This document shows positions 1-8,913 of a stretch of 64,000 nucleotides of DNA, one piece after another. The DNA is from Lachnospiraceae bacterium G41 (GTDB taxonomy: Bacteria; Bacillota; Clostridia; Lachnospirales; Lachnospiraceae). Both the position numbers and the translations under genes were made by a program. Location of the stretch: NCBI GenBank assembly GCA_900100245.1, contig FNEU01000003.1, positions 148,229-212,228 on the forward strand, given 5' to 3'. The first letter of the stretch is position 1, and every line of letters begins with the position of its first letter. The notes below the pieces were generated by a model that was not told the origin of the DNA, made no database searches, and worked only from the letters and a program-made list of their open reading frames with translations.

Positions 1-1005
1 ATGATTATCAATCCCGAGTATGCGGCAGCAGTCGAAATCTCGAGACTTTTAAGATTCCCTTCGGCAGACAAAATCGATACTTTTGCGAAGGGCAGAGTAG
101 AACTTTTAAACCTTGTTATCACAGAGGATTCGCCTTTTGTAAATAAGACACTTATCGATGTTGCAAAGAGAGTTCTTTCCGACATACTTATCTGTACGGT
201 TGAGCGAGGCGACGATATCTTTATCCCGAACGGTGCATTTATTTTACGAGCAAATGATAAAATAACCATCGTTGCATCGGCGGTTAATTCAAGAGAATTC
301 TTTACCAAAATCGGATATGATACACATCAGGTAAAAGACACGATGATTATCGGCGGCGGTACGATGACATATTACCTCGCAGAGATTCTTTTAAAGATGG
401 GAATTAAGGTAAAAATCGTCGAGGTAAACAGAGACAAGTGCGAAGACTTAAGTGAGAACCTTCCTAGAGCCACCATCATAAACGGTGATGCAACGAACCA
501 GGAAATCTTAATCGAGGAAGGCATCAACGGCTGCGATTCGTTTGTTTCTTTAACCGGCATCGACGAAACCAACATTATCCTTTCGCTTTTTGCAAAGACA
601 CGCACCTCAGGCAAAATTGTAACCAAAATCGACAGAATTTCTTTCGATGACATCATAAATACATTCAACGTGGGAAGTCTGATTTATCCCGATAAGATTG
701 CTGCGGACTACATAGTTTCCTATGTCAGGGCAATGCAGAACTCCATCGGCAGCAACGTGGAGACTCTTATCAAGTTAAACGGCGGCAGAGTGGAAGCACT
801 CGAATTTAAGATCCTAAAAGGCTCGCCCGTCATCGGAATTCCCCTTATGCAGTTGAATTTAAAGAGAGACATCCTTATCGGCTGTATCAACAGAAGGGGA
901 ACGATTATCATTCCCAAAGGCCAGAATACCATCGAAGAGGGCGACACGGTTATCGTCGTTACCACCAAGAGCGGCCTAAGCGATATCAAAGACATTCTCG
1001 AATAA
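1..1005 (+). CDS. trkA: Trk system potassium uptake protein TrkA, 3' part
   Basis: Peripheral NAD-binding regulator of the TrkH K+ channel. The visible 334 residues hold a TrkA-C domain (about 20-105), a Rossmann domain (about 115-235) opening with IIGGGTMTYYLA, a GxGxxG-like nucleotide loop, and a second TrkA-C domain to the end. The family is normally about 450 residues with two Rossmann/TrkA-C units, so the first Rossmann domain lies upstream of the window and the ATG at base 1 is probably an internal Met (the INPEYAAA segment usually follows that domain). It is followed 36 bp later by trkH, a usual arrangement. Confidence 0.9.
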   Translation: MIINPEYAAAVEISRLLRFPSADKIDTFAKGRVELLNLVITEDSPFVNKTLIDVAKRVLSDILICTVERGDDIFIPNGAFILRANDKITIVASAVNSREFFTKIGYDTHQVKDTMIIGGGTMTYYLAEILLKMGIKVKIVEVNRDKCEDLSENLPRATIINGDATNQEILIEEGINGCDSFVSLTGIDETNIILSLFAKTRTSGKIVTKIDRISFDDIINTFNVGSLIYPDKIAADYIVSYVRAMQNSIGSNVETLIKLNGGRVEALEFKILKGSPVIGIPLMQLNLKRDILIGCINRRGTIIIPKGQNTIEEGDTVIVVTTKSGLSDIKDILE

Positions 1006-1041
1006 TAGGGAGAGTCCGGATAGTAATCCGGAAGCAGAGTT

Positions 1042-2481
1042 ATGAATATATCTATAATCCTGTATACGCTCGGAAGAGTTTTGGCCATTGAATCGGCATT
1101 TATGGTTCTTCCGGGAATAGTGGCGATTATCTACCGGGAAAATAACTGGTGGACTTATTTTGTTGTCGCTTTAGTTGGTATGCTGGCAGGACTTCTCATC
1201 TCTTTGAAAAAACCTAAAAACACCCAGTTTTTCGCCAAAGAGGGCTTTGCAAGCGTAGGTCTTGCATGGTTTTTAATCAGTCTTACGGGAGCACTGCCTC
1301 CTTTTATTTCCAGAGAAATTCCCAATTACATAGATGCCGTATTTGAAATGAGTTCGGGCTTTACCACTACCGGAGCGACAATTCTGACGGATGTGGAAGC
1401 AATGAGCCACGCGACTCTTTTCTGGAGAAGCTTTTCCCACTGGATCGGCGGTATGGGAATCTTCGTTTTTCTTTTAGCCGTAATGCCAATGGTCGGCGGC
1501 GTAAACATGCACCTTCTACGTGCGGAAAGCCCGGGACCAGTAGTAGGCAAGCTCGTTCCGAAGATGAAGGATTCCTCGCAGATTCTTTATTTTATTTACA
1601 TCCTGCTTACACTCGTTCAGATAATATCCCTCTGGATTATGGGCATGAGTTTCTTTGAAGCCGTATGTACTTCGTTTGCAACGGCCGGCACCGGCGGATT
1701 CGGTGTTTACAATTCAAGCATTGCCAATTTCAGCACACTTATCAAGTGGGACGTAACAATATTCATGATTCTCTACGGAATCAACTTTAACGTTTATTTC
1801 CTTATCCTGGCTCGTAAATTCAAGAACATCTTTAAGATTGAGGAAGTCAGAACATACTTAATAGTGATTGTTGTATCGGCGGCAGTCATTACATTAAACA
1901 TATTCAAAACCTACGATTCGTTCGGAGGAGCCCTTACGGATGCGGCTTTCCAGGTAGCTTCGATTATCACCACAACAGGTTTTGCGACCTGCGACTTTAA
2001 TTTATGGCCGTCGCTTTCAAAGACGATTCTGGTTCTTTTGATGATAACCGGTGCCTGCGCCGGTTCAACGGGCGGCGGACTTAAGTTTTCCAGAGTCCTA
2101 ATCTTAATTAAAGCCGTCAGACAGGAAATAAATTCGTTCATTCATCCAAGAAGTGTAAAGGCTGTCGGTATGGATGACAGAACGGTGGATAAAACGGTAG
2201 TTAAGAGCGTCTGCGTTTATGCGGTTTTATTCGCACTTATTTATTTCGGATCGGTATTTATCGTATCCATAGACAAATACGATATGGTAACAAACTTTAC
2301 CGCCGTACTCGCGACAATGAACAATGTCGGCCCCGGATTAGAAGTGGTAGGCGCCACGGGCAATTATGCGGGATTTAATTATCTTTCGAAGATAGTTTTC
2401 ATCTTTGACATGCTTGCGGGAAGACTCGAACTTTATCCGATTCTTCTTCTCTTTGTTCCCATGATGTGGAAAAAGCATTAG
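1042..2481 (+). CDS. trkH: Trk potassium uptake protein TrkH
   Basis: Polytopic K+-conducting subunit (479 residues) gated by TrkA. The four pore-loop repeats of the family are visible: SGFTTTGAT near residue 105, TAGTGGFGVYNSS near 217, ITTTGFATCDF near 312 and NNVGPGLE near 430; a GSTGGGLK segment near 342 lies between the third and fourth. The length is normal. The start is the first ATG after trkA; the preceding GGAAGCAGAG is only a weak Shine-Dalgarno, consistent with translation within a trkAH operon. K+ uptake at the membrane for turgor and pH homeostasis is the expected role. Confidence 0.93.
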   Translation: MNISIILYTLGRVLAIESAFMVLPGIVAIIYRENNWWTYFVVALVGMLAGLLISLKKPKNTQFFAKEGFASVGLAWFLISLTGALPPFISREIPNYIDAVFEMSSGFTTTGATILTDVEAMSHATLFWRSFSHWIGGMGIFVFLLAVMPMVGGVNMHLLRAESPGPVVGKLVPKMKDSSQILYFIYILLTLVQIISLWIMGMSFFEAVCTSFATAGTGGFGVYNSSIANFSTLIKWDVTIFMILYGINFNVYFLILARKFKNIFKIEEVRTYLIVIVVSAAVITLNIFKTYDSFGGALTDAAFQVASIITTTGFATCDFNLWPSLSKTILVLLMITGACAGSTGGGLKFSRVLILIKAVRQEINSFIHPRSVKAVGMDDRTVDKTVVKSVCVYAVLFALIYFGSVFIVSIDKYDMVTNFTAVLATMNNVGPGLEVVGATGNYAGFNYLSKIVFIFDMLAGRLELYPILLLFVPMMWKKH

Positions 2482-2490
2482 TTATAAATT

Positions 2491-3573
2491 TTGGCAAAAA
2501 GCTGTATGGGTAAGTTATTTGAATTAATCAACAAAGACACAAAACACAAAAACGAGAGCAAGCGCATGACCGTAATCATCAGACAGATGGTGCTTATCTT
2601 TATGTGCGTTTCGCTCTTTAATCTTGTGCTGGATGCATGTTTCATAAAATCGGTTCCGGGATCCGTATTCTGGGGCATAATGCTTGTTGTCGACGGCATA
2701 ACTTTTTACATTTCCTATAATGCGCGAAAGCTTATTATACTTACAATTTTTGTATTCCAGAAAGCCCTCTGGATAACGGCTGCAGTCGTATTGTTCGGCT
2801 GGGAAGGCGGCTTCCAGTTTTTCTTAATTCTCTTGGTAATTATGTATTCGTTCGGCGAGGCGGGCTACAACAGGAAAAAGGTTCTGCTCGATTTCTGCCT
2901 CTTTGCAATGTTCATTGTTTTCCTTATCTTTTTTAAGGGCAATCAGGGAAAAATATCCATTGAACATTTCGACAAGAGCATTCAGGTGGTAAACGCCCTT
3001 GCATTCGTGATAATGGTTTCCATCATTTCTTTCTCGTTTTCCAAAGAGAGTCAGCACATGGAAGACAAGCTGATTTCCTACAACAATCAGCTAAGAAAAC
3101 AGGCTTCGGTTGATGCGCTCACAGGTCTTTATAATAGAAGAAGCACAATGGAAATAGTCAACGACATAGTATTGCAGAGACGTGTGATGAGCATCTGCAT
3201 CGGAGACATAGATTTCTTTAAGAAGATTAACGACTCCTACGGACATGATTTCGGCGATACCGTGCTTGTGGCAATTTCCGAAGTTTTAAAGAAAGAAACC
3301 GAAGAGTACGGCTTCGTAGCAAGATGGGGCGGTGAGGAATTCTTAATCGTTTTCGCAGACTTAAACGGAGATGATGCATATATCAAACTCTCACACATAA
3401 GAGACGCCGTAAAAGACTTAAAACTTAACCACGGCAAAGAAGAAGTGAGAGTAAAAATGACTTACGGCCTGACGGAATACGATTATTCGAAATCTTTTGA
3501 AGACAACATAAAAGATGCCGACGAGAAACTGTATCTCGGAAAACAGAACGGCAGAGACATGATAGTATATTAA
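2491..3573 (+). CDS. Membrane-anchored diguanylate cyclase (GGDEF)
   Basis: Predicted to make cyclic di-GMP. The first ~200 residues hold about six hydrophobic membrane segments with no family I recognise. The GGDEF domain follows (about 220-360), with DALTGLYNRR at its start and active-site RWGGEEF near residue 277, so it should be catalytic. The RxxD inhibitory site normally just before GGEEF is absent (EEYG in that place), suggesting no product inhibition there. Start is ambiguous: TTG at 2491, or ATG at 2506 (MGKLFEL); neither has a strong ribosome-binding site. It starts 9 bp after trkH and may be co-transcribed with it. Confidence 0.88.
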   Translation: MAKSCMGKLFELINKDTKHKNESKRMTVIIRQMVLIFMCVSLFNLVLDACFIKSVPGSVFWGIMLVVDGITFYISYNARKLIILTIFVFQKALWITAAVVLFGWEGGFQFFLILLVIMYSFGEAGYNRKKVLLDFCLFAMFIVFLIFFKGNQGKISIEHFDKSIQVVNALAFVIMVSIISFSFSKESQHMEDKLISYNNQLRKQASVDALTGLYNRRSTMEIVNDIVLQRRVMSICIGDIDFFKKINDSYGHDFGDTVLVAISEVLKKETEEYGFVARWGGEEFLIVFADLNGDDAYIKLSHIRDAVKDLKLNHGKEEVRVKMTYGLTEYDYSKSFEDNIKDADEKLYLGKQNGRDMIVY

Positions 3574-3597
3574 ATTTCACATAAACGGAGGTTAACT

Positions 3598-5184
3598 ATG
3601 GGAGCAAAAGAATTAATTGAAGCAGGGAAGGCTTATCTAGGAATCGAATTCGGTTCAACGAGAATCAAGGCTGTAGTATGCGATGAAGCCGGAAACGTTC
3701 TCGCAATCGGCGGATTCGGCTGGGAAAACAGCTTAAAAGACGGTATCTGGACCTATTCCGAAGAGGAGATTTTCGCAGGATTAAAGGCCTGCTATTCGGA
3801 TATGGCCAAGGACATAAAAGAAAAATACGGCATAGCTGTAACTTCGTTTGCGGGCATCGGTATCTCAGCCATGATGCACGGATATCTCGCATTTGACGCG
3901 TCAGACAAACTCCTCGTTCCTTTCAGAACATGGAGAAACACCATTACGGGCGAAGCCGCAGAAATCCTTACAAAAGAATTTAATTACAACATTCCCCAGA
4001 GATGGAGCATTTCACATCTTTATCAGGCAATGTTAAACAAAGAAGAGCACGTAAAAGATATTGACTTCTTCACAACTCTTGCAGGCTTTGTTCACTGGAA
4101 ACTGACTGGCAAGAAAGTACTCGGCGTGGGCGATGCTTCAGGTATGTTCCCCATCGATATGAGCACCGGCAATTATGATGAAAAGATGATTGCAAAGTTT
4201 GATGTTCTTGCCAAAGAAACCGCACTTGCAAAAGGCCTTAAGGATCTTCTTCCCGAAGTTTTATCCGCTGGCGAAAACGCAGGTATTTTGACTCCTGAAG
4301 GTGCTGCACTCCTTGATGAAAGTGGCAATCTTATAGCAGGTATTCCTCTCTGTCCTCCCGAAGGCGATGCAGGAACAGGTATGGTTGCAACCAACTCCGT
4401 TAAGGTAAGAACAGGTAATATTTCCGCAGGTACATCCGTATTTGCAATGGTTGTTCTCGAAAAAGATTTATCCAAGGTTTATCCCGAAATCGACCTTGTT
4501 ACAACACCCGACGGCGCACTTGTAGGAATGGTTCACTGCAACAACTGTACTTCCGAGATTAACAACTGGGTTAAGGTATTTAAGGAATTCCAGGAACTTA
4601 TGGGCGCTCCCGTCGATATGAACGAGCTCTATACAAAGCTTTATTCCGTAGCTCTTGAAGGCGATGCAGACTGCGGCGGACTTACACTCTTTAACTATCT
4701 CTCCGGCGAACCTGTAACCGGATTTGAAGAAGGTGCATTACTCCTTGCAAGAAAGGCAGAGGATAAGTTAAGCCTTGCAAATCTTATGAGAGCAAACCTT
4801 TATTCCGCAATGGCAGCATTAAAGATCGGTCTTGATCTGATGTTAAAAGAAGAGGGCGTAAAGGTAGATGAAATGTACGGACACGGCGGATACTTTAAGA
4901 CCAAAGGTGTCGGCACCAAGATTGCCGCAGCAGCAATTAACGCACCCGTATCCGTAATGGAAACCGCATCCGAAGGCGGTGCATGGGGTATCGCACTCCT
5001 TGCCGCTTATATGGACAATAAGAACGGTATGTCCTTAAGCGAATACTTAAGTGCAAAGATATTCAACAATACAGGCTGCGAGAAATGTGCTCCCGAAGCT
5101 AAGGATGTTGAAGGCTTTGATGCATTCATCGAAAAATACAAGAGGGCAATCGCTGTTGAAAAGGCAGCAGTTGAAAATCTGTAA
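3598..5184 (+). CDS. FGGY-family carbohydrate kinase, probable L-ribulokinase
   Basis: ATP-dependent sugar kinase of 528 residues. The N-terminal phosphate loop is GIEFGSTRIKAVV (residues 17-29). The C-terminal half has the second actin-like domain, with MYGHGGYFKTKG and ETASEGGAWGIALLA resembling the adenosine-binding part. Substrate is inferred from context: the next gene is araD, so phosphorylation of L-ribulose is most likely, although xylulokinase-type specificity cannot be excluded by eye. Start ATG is preceded by CGGAGG. A 35-bp hairpin repeat separates it from araD; both genes run the same way and probably form an operon. Confidence 0.8.
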   Translation: MGAKELIEAGKAYLGIEFGSTRIKAVVCDEAGNVLAIGGFGWENSLKDGIWTYSEEEIFAGLKACYSDMAKDIKEKYGIAVTSFAGIGISAMMHGYLAFDASDKLLVPFRTWRNTITGEAAEILTKEFNYNIPQRWSISHLYQAMLNKEEHVKDIDFFTTLAGFVHWKLTGKKVLGVGDASGMFPIDMSTGNYDEKMIAKFDVLAKETALAKGLKDLLPEVLSAGENAGILTPEGAALLDESGNLIAGIPLCPPEGDAGTGMVATNSVKVRTGNISAGTSVFAMVVLEKDLSKVYPEIDLVTTPDGALVGMVHCNNCTSEINNWVKVFKEFQELMGAPVDMNELYTKLYSVALEGDADCGGLTLFNYLSGEPVTGFEEGALLLARKAEDKLSLANLMRANLYSAMAALKIGLDLMLKEEGVKVDEMYGHGGYFKTKGVGTKIAAAAINAPVSVMETASEGGAWGIALLAAYMDNKNGMSLSEYLSAKIFNNTGCEKCAPEAKDVEGFDAFIEKYKRAIAVEKAAVENL

Positions 5185-5192
5185 AAAGAAAA

Positions 5193-5227
5193 AAGGTGCC
5201 TGGCTCACGAAGTGTGCCTGGCACCTT
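5193..5227 (+). repeat. 31-bp hairpin repeat family, copy 1
   Basis: Arms AAGGTGCC and GGCACCTT enclose inner arms GGC/CAC and GTG/GCC around a GAA loop, giving a nearly complete hairpin broken only by T/T mismatches. It sits 8 bp after the kinase stop and 20 bp before the araD start. There is no T tract, so it is not a typical terminator. It belongs to a family with copies at 41688, 43013, 44252, 53681 and 62219. Confidence 0.85.
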
Positions 5228-5247
5228 AACAATGAAAGGATAGAATT

Positions 5248-5943
5248 ATGCTCGAAGAACTCAAACAAAAAGTTTACGAAGCAAATATGCTTCTTCCCAA
5301 GCACGGACTTGTAACATTTACCTGGGGAAATGTTAGTGCGATTGACAGAGAGAAAGGTCTCTTTGTAATCAAGCCTTCAGGTGTTGATTATGATGTAATG
5401 AAACCCGAAGATATGGTTGTTGTAGACCTTGAGGGAAATGTTGTTGAAGGAAAGCTTAATCCTTCTTCTGATACACCCACACATCTGGAACTCTACAAGG
5501 GCTTCCCTGAAATCGGCGGAGTGGTACATACACATTCCACATATGCTACAAGCTTCGCACAGTCGGGAAGAGATATTCCCTGCTACGGAACAACCCATGC
5601 GGATTATTTCTACGGAAGCATTCCCTGCGTAAGAAATCTTACCAAGGAAGAAATCGACGAAGCATACGAACTTAATACAGGAAAGCTTATAGTTAATGAA
5701 TTTAAAAGAATGAATATCGATCCCGAAGCGGTTCCCGCAGTACTCTGCAAGAACCACGGACCTTTCGCCTGGGGCAAGGATGCCAACAACGCAGTTCATA
5801 ATGCAGTTGTACTTGAAGAAGTTGCCAAGATGGCACTCTTTACCGAACAGATAAATCATGAAGTAATCTCGGCTCCTCAGGAGCTTCAGGATAAGCATTA
5901 TTTCAGAAAGCATGGCGCCAACGCATATTACGGACAGAAATAG
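5248..5943 (+). CDS. araD: L-ribulose-5-phosphate 4-epimerase
   Basis: Class II aldolase-fold, metal-dependent enzyme interconverting L-ribulose 5-phosphate and D-xylulose 5-phosphate, linking arabinose to the pentose phosphate pathway. It is 231 residues, the normal length. Family signatures: [11 protein letters not shown] near residue 25, KPSGVDYD near 43, [12 protein letters not shown] near 73, metal-ligand histidines in [16 protein letters not shown] (about 91-106) and the later [11 protein letters not shown] segment. Start ATG follows AAAGGA. It probably shares a transcript with the upstream sugar kinase; a strong hairpin terminator follows. Confidence 0.92.
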   Translation: MLEELKQKVYEANMLLPKHGLVTFTWGNVSAIDREKGLFVIKPSGVDYDVMKPEDMVVVDLEGNVVEGKLNPSSDTPTHLELYKGFPEIGGVVHTHSTYATSFAQSGRDIPCYGTTHADYFYGSIPCVRNLTKEEIDEAYELNTGKLIVNEFKRMNIDPEAVPAVLCKNHGPFAWGKDANNAVHNAVVLEEVAKMALFTEQINHEVISAPQELQDKHYFRKHGANAYYGQK

Positions 5944-5994
5944 TATCTTTGGCTATGCGGAATCAATGATTAAAAAGAATAAGGATTAAAAAGC

Positions 5995-6024
5995 AGAGGA
6001 CTGCATTTTTGCAGTCCTCTTTTA
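5995..6024. terminator. Bidirectional intrinsic terminator
   Basis: AGAGGACTGC pairs with GCAGTCCTCT across an ATTTTT loop, followed by TTTT. It lies between convergent araD and the DUF4179 gene and can serve both strands. Confidence 0.85.
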
Positions 6025-6039
6025 GGTAAAAACAAATTA

Positions 6040-7104
6040 TCATTGAACAAAATCAAATCTTACTCCGTTAATCACAATTGCTTCAAAATCATCGGGGTTA
6101 ACAAGCTTGGGCTTTCCCTGTATGGAGTCTGAAAAATCCATAAATCTGGTACTGTAGAGCATTACATCCGAGTAATGGTTCTCTTCTTTGGCCTCTGTAG
6201 CGGAGTGGGCTCCTGCGCATAGATTTTCTTTGCTCCCGTCTTTTAAGATAAAATATGAATTCTTTTCAAGTGAATCAAGTTCTTCATCCGGCAGAAGCCA
6301 GGTTTCACTTGTGTATTCTCCGTTTTTTCCCGATGTGATTCTTTCATACACACCATGGTTTTGGGCGTAAATTACAAATGTCATCGGAGAGATTTCGATA
6401 TATGTCGGCGTATAATAGTCAGATGCTTTCTTGCCAGATTCCAGTTTAAATGACCGGATTTCAACATTTCCAGAAATATCCAGCATTACTTCTTCTTTAC
6501 TTTCTGTCATCGGGAAAGATAAAACTCCTTTTTTTTCAAAGTAATCACGACTGTCGGCACTAAGTTCAACCATAAAAATGCGTTCATCTTCACTTGCATA
6601 TTCGCCCATTTCCACAGTGCCCCAACTGAAATTGGTTCTGTGACCGGGTATTTCGAACATAGCAGGTTTTAAATATAAAGAATTGTTATCTGCTACTAAA
6701 TTTTCAAGCCATTGCTTGCCGTCATCGTCGAGGGCAGTGTATTTTACGGTCATATTAACAACCTTACCGTCAGACAACATTTCTTCTACTGACATTTTTA
6801 CATGTTCATCCGACTGTGTGTAAACAGATGTTTCGATAGAGTCTGAAAGAGGGGCATATGAAGGTGTTCTGTTTATAATTAAAGAACGTATTCCGGCTGC
6901 GATTACGGGAACTGATATACCGAGTACGCAAACAACTGCAATTGCGGCAGCCAAACCCTTCCAAGCCGGTGCGGACTTTATTTTTTTCATCGTTACGGGT
7001 TTATTCTGTGCCTCGGGATTAAACAGATTTTTCTTTATTTCATCTTTTGCATTTTTATCAGGAACGATTGATTCAATTGCTTTTATATAATCATTTGGAT
7101 ACAT
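6040..7104 (-). CDS. DUF4179-like membrane protein, putative anti-sigma partner
   Basis: 354-residue protein with a short cytoplasmic N-terminal part, one hydrophobic segment near residues 50-70 (GLAAAIAVVCVLGISVPVIA) and a large extracytoplasmic domain. This architecture and position match DUF4179 proteins encoded with ECF sigma factors in Firmicutes. The inferred role is to hold the adjacent sigma factor at the membrane until a signal is sensed, which is known for related pairs but not shown here. Start ATG has AAAGGAG upstream. It lies 22 bp after the sigma gene in the same operon. Confidence 0.75.
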   Translation of the reverse strand: MYPNDYIKAIESIVPDKNAKDEIKKNLFNPEAQNKPVTMKKIKSAPAWKGLAAAIAVVCVLGISVPVIAAGIRSLIINRTPSYAPLSDSIETSVYTQSDEHVKMSVEEMLSDGKVVNMTVKYTALDDDGKQWLENLVADNNSLYLKPAMFEIPGHRTNFSWGTVEMGEYASEDERIFMVELSADSRDYFEKKGVLSFPMTESKEEVMLDISGNVEIRSFKLESGKKASDYYTPTYIEISPMTFVIYAQNHGVYERITSGKNGEYTSETWLLPDEELDSLEKNSYFILKDGSKENLCAGAHSATEAKEENHYSDVMLYSTRFMDFSDSIQGKPKLVNPDDFEAIVINGVRFDFVQ

Positions 7105-7126
7105 AATGGTACTCCTTTCAAATTAA

Positions 7127-7594
7127 TTATTCCAATTCCATTTTCAATATTTCTCTTGCTTTAGCCAGACGCGTTTGTATTGTTGAAGGTTTAGAATTAA
7201 GCATTTTCGCAATTTCTATTGTCGAATAACCCTCGTAGTAATACAAATATATCGGAATTGAATATTTTTCTTCCAAAGCCATAACGGATTGATATACATC
7301 ATTTGCATAATCATCTGTCGTGCTCATTTCAACTTGATTTCCAATTTCTTCATCATATGAGACAGTTTGCTTTTTCCACCATTTTTTTAAGTTGTTTTTA
7401 CATATGTTTGATGCACAAACAATCAGCCATGCTTTGGTTTTTTCATCTGATTCGTAATTGAAGGGTTTATGAAGCATTTGGTAGAAGGTTTCCTGTACCA
7501 TATCTTTCGTGTCTTCAGGATTCTTCATATATAGAAAACAAACTTTGTAAACCGTATCAAAATACAAATCATACAGACGTTCAGGTTCAAACAC
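7127..7594 (-). CDS. ECF-type RNA polymerase sigma factor
   Basis: 155 residues, typical for the group. Region 2 includes DTVYKVCFLYMKNPEDTKDM and VQETFYQML (promoter melting and -10 contacts). Region 4 is the C-terminal HTH with YEGYSTIEIAKMLNSKPSTI and TRLAKARE for -35 recognition. The start is GTG at 7594 with AAAGGAGG about 10 bp upstream. The adjacent DUF4179 gene is its probable anti-sigma factor. These pairs usually autoregulate and respond to envelope stress, which is inference here. Confidence 0.9.
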   Translation of the reverse strand: MFEPERLYDLYFDTVYKVCFLYMKNPEDTKDMVQETFYQMLHKPFNYESDEKTKAWLIVCASNICKNNLKKWWKKQTVSYDEEIGNQVEMSTTDDYANDVYQSVMALEEKYSIPIYLYYYEGYSTIEIAKMLNSKPSTIQTRLAKAREILKMELE

Positions 7595-7697
7595 CTTTCA
7601 CAGTCCTCCTTTATGCATTTTTAAGCGCTTATATTAATAAAACAATTTAAAAGCTCAATTCATCCTAAAAAAATATAATAAAAGATAAATCAAAGAA

Positions 7698-7725
7698 AAA
7701 GATATTTCATAAAAGAAATATCTTT
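7698..7725. repeat. Perfect AT-rich inverted repeat
   Basis: AAAGATATTTC and GAAATATCTTT form an 11-bp perfect stem with a 6-nt loop, flanked by A- and T-rich sequence. It lies between the lipoprotein gene end and the sigma factor start on the minus strand. It may act as a weak terminator for the lipoprotein gene or as an operator. Confidence 0.5.
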
Positions 7726-7774
7726 AAAATAAATATATTAAGAATTAAATCATTTATAAATACTTTTGAAGCAA

Positions 7775-8746
7775 TTAGAAGTCTCCATTTAAAAAGTCTT
7801 CTACGGAAATATAATGGCTTTGCAGTTCTTCGTAGCTAATGATTGTATAATCATAATCATCGGTATCGTTTATCTCGAAAGGATAAAACACGCTTCCGCA
7901 GGAATTGTGATTTTTTGCAATCTCAACGATTTCTTCCTTGGTGGCAGCAGTTCCGGAGCCGACCAGAGTTTCGTTCCACTTTGTACTTCCCCAGCTTTCG
8001 GTAATGGCTTCGACATTTACATATCTGTAAGTGCCGTCATCGTTTTTGTATACATAGGTTTTCTCTATGATTTCGCCTGCGCCGTCGCTTAAAACTGCAA
8101 TATAATCGTTGCCTGCTTCAAAATCTTCACGGTAATTTCCCTGGAAATTTAATTCAGCTCCTGATGCTGTTACAACTTTCACTTCTTTTGGAAGAGAACT
8201 TAAACGAATGTAACATATGGGGCAGGTAAAGGCTTCCGTCACCACAGTATCGGGAGCGGGTGAGTTTTCTTTTACGGTGATGGTCATCACGGGATCTTTA
8301 TAATCAATGTCGGTTATTTCAATCGAATATCCGCCGGTACTTCTTTTACCCGAACATATAGCAAGGATTACTTCATCGGTTTCATCGCTTGCCATTAAAA
8401 ACCATCCTCTGTCCAAGAAAAATCCGCTGTCCATCGAACCTTCAAGAATATATTCAAAATCACCGACAGTTCCGGTTTCGCCAAGTTCCTTGACATCGCC
8501 TGTATCTTCACTTTCAGCGGTTGAATTCTCATCCAAAATTTCACCGGCAGTTTCAGTTTGCCCATTATCAGTAGCATCTTTTTCTGCAGAATTTGTCGAA
8601 TCATTCGCAGGCTTTTCTTCTTCAAGCGTATCTATGGTAACAATTTCCGGCAATATTGAAGCCTGATTTCCACAGCCCACAAGCATTCCTGCTGCAGCAA
8701 GTGAAACTGTCAGGCACAAAACAAATGATTTTAAGTTTTTTTTCAT
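7775..8746 (-). CDS. Putative lipoprotein of unknown function
   Basis: 323 residues. The signal peptide ends in lipobox LVGC with the lipidated Cys at residue 25, so it should be anchored outside the membrane. Residues about 40-95 are a low-complexity Glu/Asp/Thr/Ser spacer. The following folded part contains a Cys pair in FTCPICYIRLSS, suggestive of a disulfide or metal site, but I recognise no family. Start ATG has GGAGGG upstream. It is divergent from another lipoprotein gene at 8914, so the two share a regulatory gap. Function cannot be assigned. Confidence 0.75.
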   Translation of the reverse strand: MKKNLKSFVLCLTVSLAAAGMLVGCGNQASILPEIVTIDTLEEEKPANDSTNSAEKDATDNGQTETAGEILDENSTAESEDTGDVKELGETGTVGDFEYILEGSMDSGFFLDRGWFLMASDETDEVILAICSGKRSTGGYSIEITDIDYKDPVMTITVKENSPAPDTVVTEAFTCPICYIRLSSLPKEVKVVTASGAELNFQGNYREDFEAGNDYIAVLSDGAGEIIEKTYVYKNDDGTYRYVNVEAITESWGSTKWNETLVGSGTAATKEEIVEIAKNHNSCGSVFYPFEINDTDDYDYTIISYEELQSHYISVEDFLNGDF

Positions 8747-8913
8747 TCTTTTTTCCCTCCGTCAAATGATGTAAAATAATTAATGTATGGGGTTTTCTAA
8801 CAAACATACGAATAAAGAAATAATATTTATGGAAAAAAATAAAAATATTCAATAAATTCAGATTGCTTATTCGTATCTTTTACATAAGACAGATGACGCA
8901 GGGAGGATGGACC

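Noticed and set aside
5193..5227. Hairpin repeat read as an intrinsic terminator
   Set aside because: No T tract follows and the gap is inside an apparent operon; the same holds for the other copies.
5377..5913. Minus-strand open frame opposite araD
   Set aside because: araD is well conserved and the antisense translation has no recognisable pattern.
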